Positions 12,311 through 25,571 are shown, counted from the stretch's first letter. The stretch is DNA of 64,000 nucleotides from Panaeolus papilionaceus (GCA_015501605.1 JADNRZ010000018.1:1074995-1138994), one strand, 5' to 3'. The notes: generated by a model from the sequence alone, not told the origin. Made by a program: numbers and translations.

Positions 12311-13545
12311 GTACGGTCTTTACATATTTTCGTTTTGTAATAATTCATACTCTCTGCTCTTCACCTGATTTCGTGCATTGTGATTACAACGATAATGCAC
12401 TGTGATGATCGCTTCTCATTTGAATTTCATGCTCACAACCTATTTATTATTCAGGATCCGCTTCCTGACAACGTTGTCACCCCAGCACGTCATTGTCATA
12501 CCGCCATCACCTCGTCTGATCGCATCATCGTTCACAATCCTGCTTTACCGCTTTCCACTTCCCACATTAACACCTCATCCCAAATCATCGACAACTCCTC
12601 TACCATTTTGTTACCAGGACCTCCCCTACCGCATCTCATCATCGCTGCTCCCGCACTTCCTCTCGCTTCGGGTCCAGCTGCGCCTCCTGTTTCAGCTGCT
12701 AAGTTAGTGGTTATTGTGTTTAGTTAGCTTTAGGTAAGTGTTACAGTCGGAATCACAGTGTGACACATGAGCTGGCGTGCTCTCTCACATGCATCGCTCT
12801 CTTTCTCCTCCACCATCACCACCTGTCGCCTGCACCTCAGAGGGAGAGGCCAGGCTGCCCCTCGCCCCTGCTCCTCTAAAGAGCGGTGATGAACACAAAT
12901 TGGCTCGCCATGGCTGCGCCCTTAGCTGAGCAGGCTGTTTGTGGAACTCGCTGCATTTAGGTTTGAGCCTCGGACGAGTCTTGGTCAGTCCTGGTTGAAC
13001 CCGAAGAGTGTCTCGCTGTCAGGTCTTCCTCCTTTTTCTACCGCCGAAGCCACCAATAGGATGTTCACACCTGGGAACACGTCTTCTGGAGCCTTTAGTC
13101 TCTTTTTCTTCACCATGCACAGCCGTTGGGTGCACCTCCTTCTGCATTTGACGCGGTAAGACTTAATGGTTATTGCTTCATCATCTAACTAACGTGTTTT
13201 TCTTTTTCACATAGAATTAACTGGATACAGTGGAGGGTCTAGAATTGGAGTGGGTCGGAATTGGTCGAGTTTAAGGATTCGGAATAGTACGTTGCGTTTT
13301 TGCATAACCATGATCACCACCCACATGAACGCAAACTCACTGTCTTACCAGCTTCCCAGCTTCTACTTGCGCCATTCTGACCACCACCCTCCCACTATTT
13401 CGCATTCATACAAGCGAACCACGCATGACCATGCAATAAATCCATCACCATCCTACCCCATCATCACCCAGTGGCTAGGGAACATCACGTATAGAGGTAT
13501 GCTTATATTTCCTGTGATTAACTAATATTCTAATGCCACTTGTAG
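12311..13545. other. Region of short Pro/Ser-rich frames, no firm gene
   Basis: Several short plus-strand frames (12380-12727, 12941-13159, 13250-13525) are Pro/Ser/His-rich and show no family signature. They could be 3' exons of the 9.7-kb gene or decayed sequence. Donor- and acceptor-like sites occur, but no consistent protein emerges. I do not call a gene here. Confidence 0.35.
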
Positions 13546-13955
13546 ACAACACACCGTAATATCACCTCAGTTATGGACATGGTGAAGGCAGCCTTCGCTC
13601 CCGTCACTTTCGGAGTCAACAATATCCTCGGAATCCGTCCCTTCTATCATATTTATGGTCTGTATCTGCTCCACGAAGCATGTGTTCACACTCACTTATC
13701 GCTTCTATTAACTTGCAGGTGCCGTTAAACTCCTGCTTTTCCCATTGAAGGCTGGCCTGCCAGTCGCCATTATGACCCGGTTCGACCCTCTTCAATTCTG
13801 CGAAAAGTATAAGATTACGATCTCGCTTATTGTCCCTCCTGTGATGGTTGTACTTGCTCGTCATCCTGGTACTTTTATTTCCTTCCATGTAATCACGCGG
13901 AATACGCATATTGACTCCGATTCTTACAGCTGTTGAGCGGTATGAGCTCCCTTGG
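13546..13955 (+). pseudogene. Fragment of a 4-coumarate:CoA-ligase-like (AMP-forming acyl-CoA synthetase) gene
   Basis: Three exon pieces, 13546-13657, 13719-13868 and 13930 to about 13955, splice in phase across two introns of about 61 nt. They read THRNITSVMDMVKAAF, NILGIRPFYHIYGAVKLL, then PVAIMTRFDPLQFCEKYKIT, IVPPVMVVLARHP and AVERYEL. PFYHIYG, RFDP and IVPP-x-x-x-x-LA are the conserved middle of plant/fungal 4CL-like adenylate-forming enzymes, which activate carboxylic acids as acyl-CoAs. The P-loop (SSGTTG), the nucleotide-binding motifs and the whole C-terminal domain are absent. Similarity stops abruptly after YEL. Four residues usually present near QFC appear deleted. This is a gene fragment with introns kept, not a functional enzyme. 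Capture by a DNA transposon (possibly Helitron-type) would explain it; segmental duplication is the alternative. Confidence 0.8.
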
Positions 13956-14019
13956 TCGCAACACTCACGAAACAGGTCGGATCCCTCCATATTTATGATG
14001 TTTCGTGTTTATATTTAGC

Positions 14020-14355
14020 TCTGTATTCAGGTCGGCGATAGGCTTCTCACTCGCAGGAAGGGCAAAGGCCCAGTGCTCATTTTGCAAGGGGCAACCCCCA
14101 GCTACGAGAACGCTGACCCGGACGCCTACCCGTGGCATACCCTTCCCGTGTTCCCGTGGGCTTCCTGCGCAAAAAGAGACCAGGAGTGCCCGGACCGGAC
14201 AATATTGGGGCGAGGTATTGCTGAAATACGAAGCCTTCCGTATTTCGAGCGTATCTTGCTCAATTTTTGGGCCGTTTCGGGCTCTCTTGGGCTCGTTTTC
14301 AAGCCCACGGGTACACTGAAGCTGACCGTATCTGTACCCTCACCTAACCTGACCC
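14020..14355. repeat. CpG-rich copy of a dispersed repeat also found around the Helitron
   Basis: The block 14222-14266 (gaaatacgaagcc ... tcttgctcaa) matches 17416-17459, and the following 'ctcttgggctcg' region matches parts of 17465-17510 and 26005-26045. This copy keeps its CpGs (ccgtatttcgagcg), while the 17.4-kb copy has lost them (tcatattttgagta). The sequence gaaatacg...cgtatttc is an imperfect palindrome. No coding content is supported. Confidence 0.65.
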
Positions 14356-15564
14356 GCGACCTGGATGCTTGACTTCCCTATCACCCACATCCACCCGTTG
14401 CCTGACTTGCATAACCACCACCGTTCTTCACCTGCTACACTAGCTGTCGCTCCACAACCATATCAGCTCTACCACCACCATTATCCACTTAAATGTTTAC
14501 CACCACCGCTCTGCTTGTCTATTCCCCACCCCATTTCAACTGCGATGCACCGCATTCTTGAGTTGTGTTCTCATGTTCCGCACCACTCTTACTCCAACCA
14601 TGTAAACTAAATAGTTGAAATAAACGGTATATTATTATTGAGTCCACAGTCAGGGTAAGCGAGCGCTGCAAGATCAATATGCCTTATAGCGATTCCCTAT
14701 AATATCGCAAGAAGCAGTGGTACAGTGGCTGCAGGCCCGCCAGACCTGTTCAGGCTGGTCGGAGCCGATCAGCTAAAATAATATTTTTCTTTTGTGTCGA
14801 ACCTGATAGGGCTCCTCGAGGCTATGTAATTGGGTCCAGACTCTAATCAGGATCTAAATATCTAATTATAATCGAAAACCCTGGCCAGGGTAGCGCCTGA
14901 TCAGAATATTGCTGAGCTGTCCAGACTGACTTTCAATCAAACCGGGATCGCATGGGACCCGAAGGAGGGACGAGCTGCGAGCGAAAATAACCTAATCCTA
15001 AATGCCTCAGAACGATATGTATGATTGGTATAATTTCTTATATAGACTGTTGTACATGAATAACACATCATTTAACACACACACACAGCAAAGGTATAAG
15101 AGAAACGAAGTGCAACGTTCACACCGTTTTCACCACCGCAAATTCATCTTCCCATCTTGCTATATCCCTGCAACAACGTTCTGCCTCCGCTTTTACGTGT
15201 TCACGACATGGTCATTGACTATACCATATGTTGGTTTTATTGGAGTATTTGTTTCGCCACATAGACATCAACGCCCCTACTCAGTCCTCGCAGACACGAT
15301 TTGAAACAAAAAAGGTGATTCGGATATGGAATTATTAAAATACGAGGCGAATACATGAATAAGAGAATAAGTTGAGTGAAGACGACAGCCAGAACCTGGA
15401 TGGACACCGACACCCACATACGAGTCCATACAAATAAGGAGATACATATTATAACGATAGCGTTGAACAAATGAAACGGATGGAAACGATGTTTAGCATA
15501 CATGAATCACCGACGTGAAATGCACACATACATACCTGCTGGGTATCGTCGCGGCTCGATGCAA
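14356..15564. other. Intergenic, low complexity
   Basis: A CCA/CAC-rich stretch lies at 14380-14600, followed by mixed sequence and a short (ac)n run near 15077-15086. No gene is supported. The minus frame 15237-15503 has no family signature. Confidence 0.4.
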
Positions 15565-16223
15565 TCAGAAGCCATGGTTAAGCTGAGTGTCCTGGTCCCG
15601 GGCCTTCGGTTGAACGTAACGAACAGGGCGTTCAGCCTCCTTGTCAGAATAGGAGTCACTGGTCGTATAAGAGCCAGCGCAGCCGTCAGACTCCGACTCG
15701 CTGCTGATGCGCTTCTTGGAATTAGACTTGTCATGCACGGGTCGGGTACGAATGCTGATTGGGTCTTGTGATGGTCCTCTGAATCGGGGGGGTGGCGAAG
15801 TATTGTAGACGATACATTCCAAGAGAACCCTGAGTGAAGTGTGCTCTGCCTGGATAACGTGCAAGGTCTGTCTGGTCTCAACCAACAACCTTTGCATCTC
15901 CTGCACAGAAAGACTATCGTCATCGACCTTCGAGGCGCGTTGACGTCGTTCGCCTAAAACTGGCTTCTCCATGGATTTGCCCTTTATGTGATGCTTCAAC
16001 ATGCATTCATCGTCGACAGGCTGAGAGGAAGTCGCTGTAAAGTGGTTATTCGGGATGTATTGTTGGCATGATGTCTATATTTACCTTGGATATCACTATT
16101 GTCGATATCATCAAGGCCGTCGACAGGCACGACGACAGAGTCTGCGTCGTGTGATGAAGAAGGAACAACTGCAGCAAGAGGGGTAGAGAAGTGGAAAGGT
16201 TGAAAGTACGAGGCGTATAACAT
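15565..16223 (-). CDS. Small unknown protein with a predicted coiled coil
   Basis: Two exons, 16223-16085 and 16034-15565, joined by a 50-nt intron with matching phase, give about 202 residues. The start ATG at 16223 opens MLYASYFQPFHFS; the stop is TGA. An acidic middle (DGLDDIDNSD) precedes a helical segment with heptad-like spacing (VQEMQRLLVETRQTLHVIQ), then a basic Ser-rich tail (NSKKRISSESESD). No known domain. The coiled coil suggests oligomerisation. This could be a small member of the transposon-associated unknown genes of the region, but nothing visible ties it to an element. Confidence 0.55.
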
Positions 16224-16700
16224 TATGGTGAGGCGGGAGTGAGAAGGTAACAATGTTTATATGTACGTCGGAGTTTTTTGGTTGATGATGCCATCAGAAT
16301 TGTGGCTTGGGCGCAGCCACCATATTATGTCTAACGCAGTCAAGCTGCAGCATATGAATTGCCCCTTGATCCGTATTCCTTGATAACTGTCCACCACGAT
16401 GTAAACTCCACAATATGAAACATGTTGTTGTTTATACCTGGTGTCGTTTTTGTCAACGAAGCTGCACACACGAGGACACGACATTCCCACCTCCGACTAC
16501 ACATACTGCTATGGTATCTTGTGCGCAGCGCATATTCGAAATCAAAACACTCCGAGTCGCGATCCATGAAATATAATGTGTCGGCGAACTACGCAAATTG
16601 CTGCGACGCCAACGAAGCTGTGTCACTACTCATATCATCTGATATTGATGTTTCGGTGAGTCGCTGACATTTACATATAAAGTCACAATACAGCGACCCC
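16224..16700. other. Flank between coiled-coil gene and Helitron
   Basis: No supported gene. Short frames on both strands overlap each other and carry no signature. The 5' boundary of the Helitron (expected to begin with TC) must lie here or within the following 1.5 kb, but I could not place it. Confidence 0.4.
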
Positions 16701-19700
16701 ATGGTATATTTGCCCCGTACCATTCACCTAGTTCATCGACCCAATATGACAATCACGTTAGTCCGTGTTGTCATCGCGCTTGTGTTGGTGCTCGTAGTTT
16801 CCTATTTAACCCCTCGTGTACAACCTCCTCTATGTGCACATCGCACACCGCTTTCCACACACTCTGTCTGTGGGATGAATAAATACAAGTCTCATTATAT
16901 GGAGTGTTCAACTGGTATTGAACACTCCGTCTATCGAGACATATCATATTCTTGGCCCACATCATATATATCAGAATATTCAATTTATATAAATAAAACC
17001 TCATGTGACCTTTCATGCAATACATATACCATTCCACACCTCGATTCGGTCTCGGATGAGGCTTCGTTTTCCTACTTGCAAGTTATAGGGAAAGTCAGAT
17101 GTGTACCTAAATTTGACAGGCCACAAATTGACTTAGACGCAGGTATGGGTACTTATCTACCCTGTCACACTTGTAAGCGTCAAAACAATCCCCATATGAC
17201 CCAAACTGGTTTATTAATAAGCGAAATATTATTGAAATATGACATATTTCATATTCCAGCCATATTTTTAAGGAAAGTAAAGGGTATGGGTGACCCAGAT
17301 GGGTTATGGATCAGGTTGGGCGCAGGTATGGGTACAGGTCAGCCTCAACATACCTGTGAGTTTCAAAACAGGCCCAATAACGCCCGAATCAGTTCAGAAT
17401 TGGGCAAGATATACTCGAAATACGAAGCCTTTCATATTTTGAGTATATCTTGCTCAATGATTGTCTGTTTTGGACATTCTTGGGTTTGTTCTGCACAGAA
17501 AACCTGCATGTACACAGGTAGGGTATGCTACGGGTGTGGATCCAATTCAGTGATTTCATACCCAAGGGTTACCTGTGATGTTCGCTACATGATATTTTGC
17601 TCGAATCTAATCAGTTGTGGACATTATTGGGTGAATCTTTCACATCAAATGCACATGTACAACCATGATAATGTACTATGTGGGTATGTACTGTTAGAGA
17701 AAGACATGTGTATGCCTGGTCCAGACAGGTTGCAGGATGCATTGTGTGTGGATACAGGTACAGTTTGGCTTCAATGTAGTTGTGAACATCAAAATGACCC
17801 TGATATCACCCAAAATAAAGAAATGAACAAGATATGTTCAAATATTTCCAACAGAGAAATGGCAATTAATTTGGATATAAAATTAATTCATCACCAGCTG
17901 TTAGACTGGCCGCAGTCTGGTTTGCAGAGTTCACAGACATTTAAAGCTAGGTTTGAACACAAGCCAAACCATACCAACTCAATTGGTATATTAAATCAAC
18001 ACATGATTGCATTGCTCACAGCTCCAGTTGCATATAAGGTACATCTAATAAAAATATCAATTTACCGATATTACATGCTTCGTCATGAATATGTATTACT
18101 TGAAAACAGTAATATAATATTTATGTGGACATATCATGGACAATGTATGATGTATTTGCTATCAGAAGTGAACAACAATAATATTAGCAAGTTGTCTTTA
18201 TATGCCCTAATTGCGCCACATTATAATAATATATTAAAAGTGATGAATGACCATATTGCATGTTACACTCATGTAAAAATCTTACCTTCTTGTAATGATC
18301 TGTCATATACATGCATACAACCTTCTTATTCATCATCACAATACATTGGAGGAGGCACAATAAACAAATTGACACCTTATTATGAATTTTATGATATCAA
18401 ACAATATGATATAATAAAATCTGACACCGCAATTTTTCATGATAGTGATTGTTTCCAGTATGCTGGAATCTATCCTCTGCCACAAGCTGATGCTGTAATA
18501 AAACACAGTAAAAATAATGAATATATTGCAGTTAGATTTCCTATAAATAAAATATTAGATATGGTTGACATAACAGAAGCTATACGTGTTGGATTGTTAT
18601 TAAATATTCATATTGACAAACGTACTCGACATATTGATAAAGTTAAAAACATTTTTGAACATTCAAACGCAGATGTGATTATTGCTAAAAAACAGCTTGT
18701 GAGCCTTTTTTGTCATATTCCAATAGACACCTCGCAATTGGTATCTAGATCTCAACTAAAACGAAAACTAAATTCTGGTCCATTGGACAATAGTACAAAT
18801 ATGCAAGATGAATCTTTGCATAAGATACCATTAAGTAAAAAACAAAAAACTACACATTGTGTATTGTCTTATGATGAATTCAATAAGAATCAAGAATCAG
18901 CTGCATGCAATACAGCAGAATTTCCTCCAAGTCCATTAAGTTTATTAGAACAGGAAAGAATAATAAATGATTTTTGCAATGAATTACTTCCTGTAAATAT
19001 TGAGGAGGCAGGATGTAGGGTATGTGGACAAATTACACTTATCAAAAATATGATTGATATATCAGATAGAGACTTAGACATGTCATGTCTTATATCACCT
19101 TATTTCACACGAAAAGAAAGATTATCAGAATCAGATCCAATTGAAGGTTTGACAATTCCTGCAATTGTTAACGAGTGTAATCACATTTGTATTGAATGTT
19201 ATAAATGTGTTTGTAATAATAAAATGCCAAAGAATGCATTGGCTAATGGTTTATGGATTGGATCTGTACCTGAAGTATTGCAAAATCTTACTTTTGCAGA
19301 GAAGATGATGATATCAAAGATTAGACATAATCGATGCCTAGTTACAGTTGCTTCTGGAAGATCAAAGCTTCGAGCAAATGTCATTATGTTTGAGAATCCA
19401 ATTGGAAAGGTGTACAATATGCTCCCTCCAAGTCGAGCTGAGTTGGATGAAATAATTGCATTTTTGTTTGTAGGATCAGCTCAGCCAACTGATGAAGAAT
19501 TAAAACGCACACCAATGTTAGTCAGGAGAAATGTTGTGTACAATGCATTGACTTGGCTTAAATTAAATCACAAAGACTATGCTGAATTGAGCATATCCAT
19601 GGAGAATCTTAATTCTTACCCTTTATCTGGTATTCCTGTTAAAGTTGATTTTAGACAATGCAAGACAGATACAGATCCTACAGATAAAGAACATGCTGAA

Positions 19701-21911
19701 ATGAGTACTCATGAAGCAGAAATAAATATAGGTGTGGATAAAGATAGTGAGTGTCCATTAACTGTCAAAGGAATTACTGGCGTTGATTATGTCAAAATGT
19801 CACCTCAATCAATGAAAATAACAGCATTGCATCATCTAAGGACAGGTGGAAAAATGTTAACAATTGGTCATGCTTCAGAACCCACATCTACATATAATAA
19901 TATGCAATTGTATCCTCAGATGTTTCCATGGCTATTTCCTTATGGATATGGTGGGATTGGTCAAGATCATCTCATTGGTAAAATTTCAGAACTTGAACAC
20001 AAACGAAGGTTGCTAATGTATTGGGACAAGCGATTTCAGCTTGACCGCCATTTTCCTATGATTGCATTTAATCATCATCAAATAAAATCAAATGTAAATG
20101 GCAGTTTTATATTTGCCAAACGTCGTAGATTTCAACATATTGCAAACAGTATTAAACAACTTAATTTAGCTACATTGCAATCAATTGTTGATCGATTGAA
20201 CAACAATGAAAATGTACAACCTGAGACTAATGAAGAAAAAGAATGCTTTAAAATGTTAGATAATATTAACCTTGTAGGTAGACAAACTCCTGGGTTTCTA
20301 TGCAATAGAAAATATCTTCGGAATGAGATATGGTCTATGATATCAGCAAAGGGTGCACCAAACTGGTTTATTACATTTTCTCCAGTAGACTCTAAACATC
20401 CACTATGTTTGTATTATGCTGATCAGGATATTAAATTCACACGGAAAATTAGAACATCAGATGAATGTAATCGTTTAATTATGAATAACCCTGTTGCAGC
20501 TGCAAGATTTTTTCATGTATTGGTGCAACTTGTTATCAAGCATGTATTATGTTTCAATGATGATAACAATAGACATGGACTGTATGGAAAGACATCTGCA
20601 TACTATGGAACTGTAGAACAGCAAGGTAGACTTACACTGCATTTACATATGATGGTGTGGATAGAAGGGTCTATTTCTCCACAACAAATAAAGGACAGAT
20701 TTGAGAATGATGACTCTGACTTTACTATTAATTTGATAAAATACCTTGAATCTGCTCACACTGGAGATTTTTTGACAGGCAATCTTAATACAGTTCAGGA
20801 AAATGTTAGTCAGCATATGACAGAAAATGACTATATTGACCCTATACGTACATTACCAACACCTTCTATAGGTCGAACATGTGAACATAAATATAATGAT
20901 GATTATTGTTTATCATGTGAACGACTTGGTAATTGGTGGGAACAAAATTTCAAACCAACAGTTGATGATATTGTATACAAGTCTAATGTTCATACTTGTA
21001 GAACTTTAAAGGAAACCAATGCATTACCTAACAATAATGGAAATTATAATGGAGCTCCAAAGGGATGCCTTGATAAGAATAATATATGTAGAGCAAGATT
21101 TCCACGTACATTATATAAGGAGTCTCATATTGATGAAGATGGTCATCTGAATTTGAAAAAATCAGAAGAAATGATCAATACATATACACCTATATTGTCA
21201 TATCTGCTTCGCTGCAATCTAGATGTAACATGTTTGATGTCTGGTACTGCTATGAAAGCTACAGTATCTTACATAACAGATTATATTACAAAGTTTTCTC
21301 TAAAAAGCCATCATATATTCTCTTCCATGTTAGATATATATCAAAAAAATCTGGGCATCATTCATGATAGCAGTGATGAAGGAGCTGCTAGAAAAATGAT
21401 ACTAAAGATATGCAATGCATTGACATGCAAATTTGAAATAGGTAGTCCACTTGCTTGTTTATATTTGTTAGGCAATCCTGATCACTATTCAAGTCATGTT
21501 TTTGTACCATTTTATTGGAGAAATTATGTAACACGGGTTGCATCATACTGGAAGGACAATGCTAATGTGTTGTCTAATGCATCTGCAGAACAATTGAATG
21601 ATGTGCAATCATTAGATGATGTAGATGATGAAGAAAATATGATGTTTATGTCAAAAAATGGTGATATTTCTGGAAGATGTGTTACTGACAACTATGTGCA
21701 CCGACCATCAATATATGAAAATGTATGCTTATATGATTGGATACAATATAGTACAAGAAAGAAATATGTTAAACATCACAAGCATGTTGATTTGGATGTG
21801 CAAGATAGCAGCTCTGATTTGGAAACTGAATTATTTTCAAAAGATGATAATGTACATTATAAATCAACTGATATTAATATTGAAGATAACAACACAACAT
21901 ATAGCAATTGA
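16701..21911 (+). pseudogene. Helitron Rep portion (HUH nuclease), ends at an in-frame TGA
   Basis: A 1736-codon open frame. Residues 1 to about 480 overlap repeat-derived sequence and look non-homologous to Rep, so the real start is probably one of the later ATGs. From about residue 770 come zinc pairs (CRVCG, CNHICIECYKC) and MPKNALANGLWIGSVP, the DUF6570-like region common in fungal Helitrons. Next are WLFPYGYGGIG (about 1076) and NWFITFSP (about 1220). The HUH motif is GRLTLHLHMMVW (about 1309) and the tyrosine motif SYITDYITKF (about 1522). This is the relaxase that nicks and joins the element ends during rolling-circle transposition. The stop at 21909-21911 is in the same frame as the downstream helicase and reads as a CGA to TGA change, so the protein is cut between Rep and helicase. 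Few CGN codons are present. Confidence 0.85.
17080..17840. repeat. Cluster of CpG-depleted dispersed repeats at the Helitron 5' side
   Basis: At least three degenerate copies of one motif: around 17228-17262 (gaaatatgacatatttcat), 17416-17459 (gaaatacgaagcctttcat) and 17576-17640 (gatattttgctcgaa ... ttattgggt). They match the CpG-rich copy at 14.02-14.36 kb. They lie inside the long Rep frame but do not look like protein-coding sequence. Confidence 0.6.
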
Positions 21912-24900
21912 TATCATTATCTTGATACACATCCACAATATGGCTCATATGTTACCATGTGTGATTTTTCCAAACCTCTTCCACCTGTTCCAAATTTTAT
22001 TGGAGGATCATTGCCACGTAAGGATCAAGGTGATCATGAATATTACTGTATGACAATGCTTACTTTATTCCGCCCATGGAGAACAGGTAGTGAATTACGA
22101 ACATCAAATAATGAGTTGTGGGCTGTAAGCTTTCACAATTATTCTTTTAAACATCGACACAATATTATCATGGATAATCTTAATTTAAAATATGAATGTC
22201 GAGATGCAAAAGATGATCACATGCTTATGTTGAAAAGACGAACAGCTGAAATTATTGCAAACATGGAGCATACCAATAATATGCATGTGTCCAGTGAATA
22301 TGATGATTTGGATATTGATGATGACTATATCAGTATGTTAGCAGCCAAGACTGCATCTAGTAGTATTGCTGATATAGATGAAGAGCTGGGTACAACACGT
22401 TCAACCAAAATAAAGCAAATGAAAGATGCATCTAAGCTTATTATTAGTGCTGGTATTGAAGATAAACCAGACTTGATACAATCATGTCATAGTATACTTA
22501 GTCGATCTATTTCTGTTGACCAATCTGTAATGAGTATACGTCAAACAGAATGGAAATCAATCATTAATGAGGTGAAGAAAGCATATATTAGATCAAGATT
22601 GAGTAGTACACCAAGCTCTGATAACAACTTAAACCATAAAAAATCCTGTTATGTTACCAATGATGTACATATAGCAGATTTGTCATATATAAATAAAAAT
22701 TTCACATACACTACAAAACAGCAGAAAAATATGGTTGATCTTGTTCTCAAAGAATTTTCACTTAATGAAGAACAAAAGCGAGCATTTCTTATAATTGCTA
22801 ACCATATATCCATGAGCAATCCATCACAATTAAAAATGTATTTGGGTGGCATGGGTGGCACTGGAAAGTCAAGGGTTATACATTCAGTGATAAAATTATT
22901 TAATCTTCGTAATGAAGGGCATAGATTCATTGTCATGGCACCAACAGGTTCTGCTGCTGCATTGTTGAATGGATTCACATATCATTCAGCTCTTGGTATT
23001 AATACTACATTTAAAGATGAAGATGGTGTACATGATAAGCAACGAGAAACTTCAGTACAAGATGCACGTGAACGATTAAAAGGCATTGATTACATATTTA
23101 TTGATGAAGTTTCCATGATATCATGTGAAGAGCTACAGACAATAAGTGCTCGTCTTGCTGATATAACAGGTAATACTAATGAGCCATTTGGTGGAATGAA
23201 TATTATATTTGCAGGTGACTTTGCCCAATTACCACCTGTAGGTGGTACTCGGCTATATAGTCAGAATATTGATTGTCCAGAAGATCTAAGTCGTAGATTG
23301 TCATCACAGAAAGCAGCATTAGGAAAACTTTTGTGGCATCAAGTAACAACAGTAGTTATATTAAAACAAAATATGAGACAGTCTGTTCAGTCCACATTGG
23401 ATGGGTTACTACGCAATACTTTGGAAAATATGAGATATGGTGCATGTACACGTGAGAATGTAGACTTTTTATTTTCAAGGGTTGCACAACGTAACAGCTC
23501 AACATCACTTGCTCAGAATAAGTTCCGACATGTATCTGTGATAACAAGTTTAAATTCATATAGAGACAAATATAATGAACTTGGTGTAAAGCGATTTGCT
23601 GCAGATACTGGTCAGGAACTGCAAGTATTTCATAGTATTGACATGCTGAAGTGTAAGAATACTGACAATCATAAAAAAAACAGGAAAAAGATTAACAATA
23701 AGGTATGTATTTCATCTGTATTGCAGAATTTGATTTGGGATTTAGAACCCCACACAAGTGAACATGTTCCTGGAAAATTAATGCTATGTAAAGGGTTACC
23801 TGTAATGCTTAAACATAATGATGCTACAGAATTGTGTATTACAAAAGGTCAAGAAGCACGTGTAGTGGGTTGGAAAGCCAAAGCTGGTAAAAATAATACT
23901 GAATGCTTGGAAACTGTCTTTGTTGAGTTAATAAACCCTCCAAAAACAGTTCGTATTCCTAACCTGCCTGACAATGTAGTTCCAATCAACTCAAGCAAAC
24001 ACACTATAAAATGTACACTACCTGATGATAGTGTGCTTACAATCGAGCGCGAACAGGTATTTATTTTGCCTAATTTTGCAATGACTGACTATGCATCTCA
24101 AGGAAAAACCAGAGAGGTCAATGTAGTTGATTTAAGTAATAGTAAAAATCACCAATCTATGTACACTGCATTATCTCGAAGCTCAAGTGCTGAAAATACT
24201 GTCATTATTGGCACATTCAATATTAGAAAGATTACACAAGGTATTTCTGGCTTTTTGAGACAAGAATTTCGGGAATTAAATATGCTTGATGAGGTGACAA
24301 AACTGCAATTTGAGGGAACTTTATCAGATCAAGTTAATGGTCAGTTGCGGTATCCTATACTCAAGTCATATCTTGCAAGTACAAAACAAATGATAGAATC
24401 AAACCAAAGCTGGCATCCAATGATCCAATATGACAATACTAAAAAAATCAAATTAAATACACAACTTGAATTTCTTCATTCAGTGTCACTTCATCAGACT
24501 TACGGTAATGTAATCTTAACTAAAAAAAAACATACAAAAACAAGTCATAAAGTCAAAACAAAACAGACATTATCTAAATCATGCAGTAATACTGATAATC
24601 AATTAAATAAATTGGATACACAGTATGTAGATTCAATATCTAGTCTAATATCAAATACAAATACTCCTTATGTCAGCTCAAAACCACACATAAATGTTAA
24701 GCATATACAAGGTCTAGCATGGGATTCACATAATTTTAGTTGTGCTTATGATGCATTGTTTATTATTATTTATCACATATGGAATGGTAATAAAGATTTT
24801 TGGAGTGTGGCACTTTCACAGTGTAGTAGGTTTATGAATGTTCTACAAGAGTGTTTTAACACAGTTTTGTATGATTCAAATTTAACTCTGGTTTATGCAA

Positions 24901-25571
24901 GAGATACTGTACGTGACATTTTAAATTCATATGATAGTGTGAAATTTCCATTTGGCCCAGTATATGCAAGTATAGATTATTTGATATTCACCATGATGGC
25001 CAGTGCTAATAGGAGTCCATTAGCTGAAACATTTCTAATCTGTGATCAATGTGGTTTTATGATCCAAGATGACGTTACTAAATTGTGGAATATAACTGAA
25101 ATAATTAATAGTGACAATAATTTGGTAGATTTGACATTGAATATTAGTGATGTTTTATGTACAAACAAATCATATGGAGATTGTATGTGTCCTATGTGTG
25201 AACAGACTACATTTATGAGTAGACAACTTCTATCGTTAGCAGATACTAATATAGACCTTTTGATTATTTCTACACCAACTAATAATATTATACCAGATAG
25301 AGAACTAATAATACAGTCTTCTAATGCAGCCAATATTACACATACCCTAAAACTATCAGGAATAATATACTTTAATTCACATCATTTTTCATGTCGTATC
25401 ATCACAAGTCATAATAATGTTTTCAACTCTTGGTATCATGATGGTATAACTACAGGGAATATGTGTGTAAATGAAGCAGATATGTTCAATGGAACCTTTT
25501 CAGATAAATCACTGTTGAGTGTAAATGATGCTCAGGATGCCCGCATGATATATGCTATATACTCAAAATAG
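21912..25571 (+). pseudogene. Helitron PIF1-type helicase portion with C-terminal UCH-like peptidase region
   Basis: In frame with the Rep portion; the first ATG after the TGA is at 21957 (1204 residues). Residue numbers are from that ATG. VPNFIGGSLPRKDQGD near the start is the conserved Rep-helicase linker. Walker A GGMGGTGKS lies at about 296-304, Walker B FIDEVSM at about 381, GDFAQLPPVGG at about 419, and the C-terminal helicase motifs DYASQGKTRE (about 711) and MYTALSRSSS (about 735). This is a PIF1-family 5'-3' DNA helicase that unwinds the transposing strand. After a Lys/Thr-rich linker come AWDSHNFSCAYDALF (about 921), zinc pairs CDQCG and CMCPMCEQ, and a His box YFNSHHFSCRI ... SWYHDG (about 1138-1160). 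The Cys and His boxes resemble a UCH/C19-type deubiquitinase fold. No stop interrupts this half; the stop is TAG. Confidence 0.85.

Noticed and set aside
16701..18150. Novel Cys-rich membrane protein encoded by the start of the long frame
   Set aside because: The DNA matches non-coding repeat copies at 14.2 and 26.0 kb, and the translated sequence has no domain.
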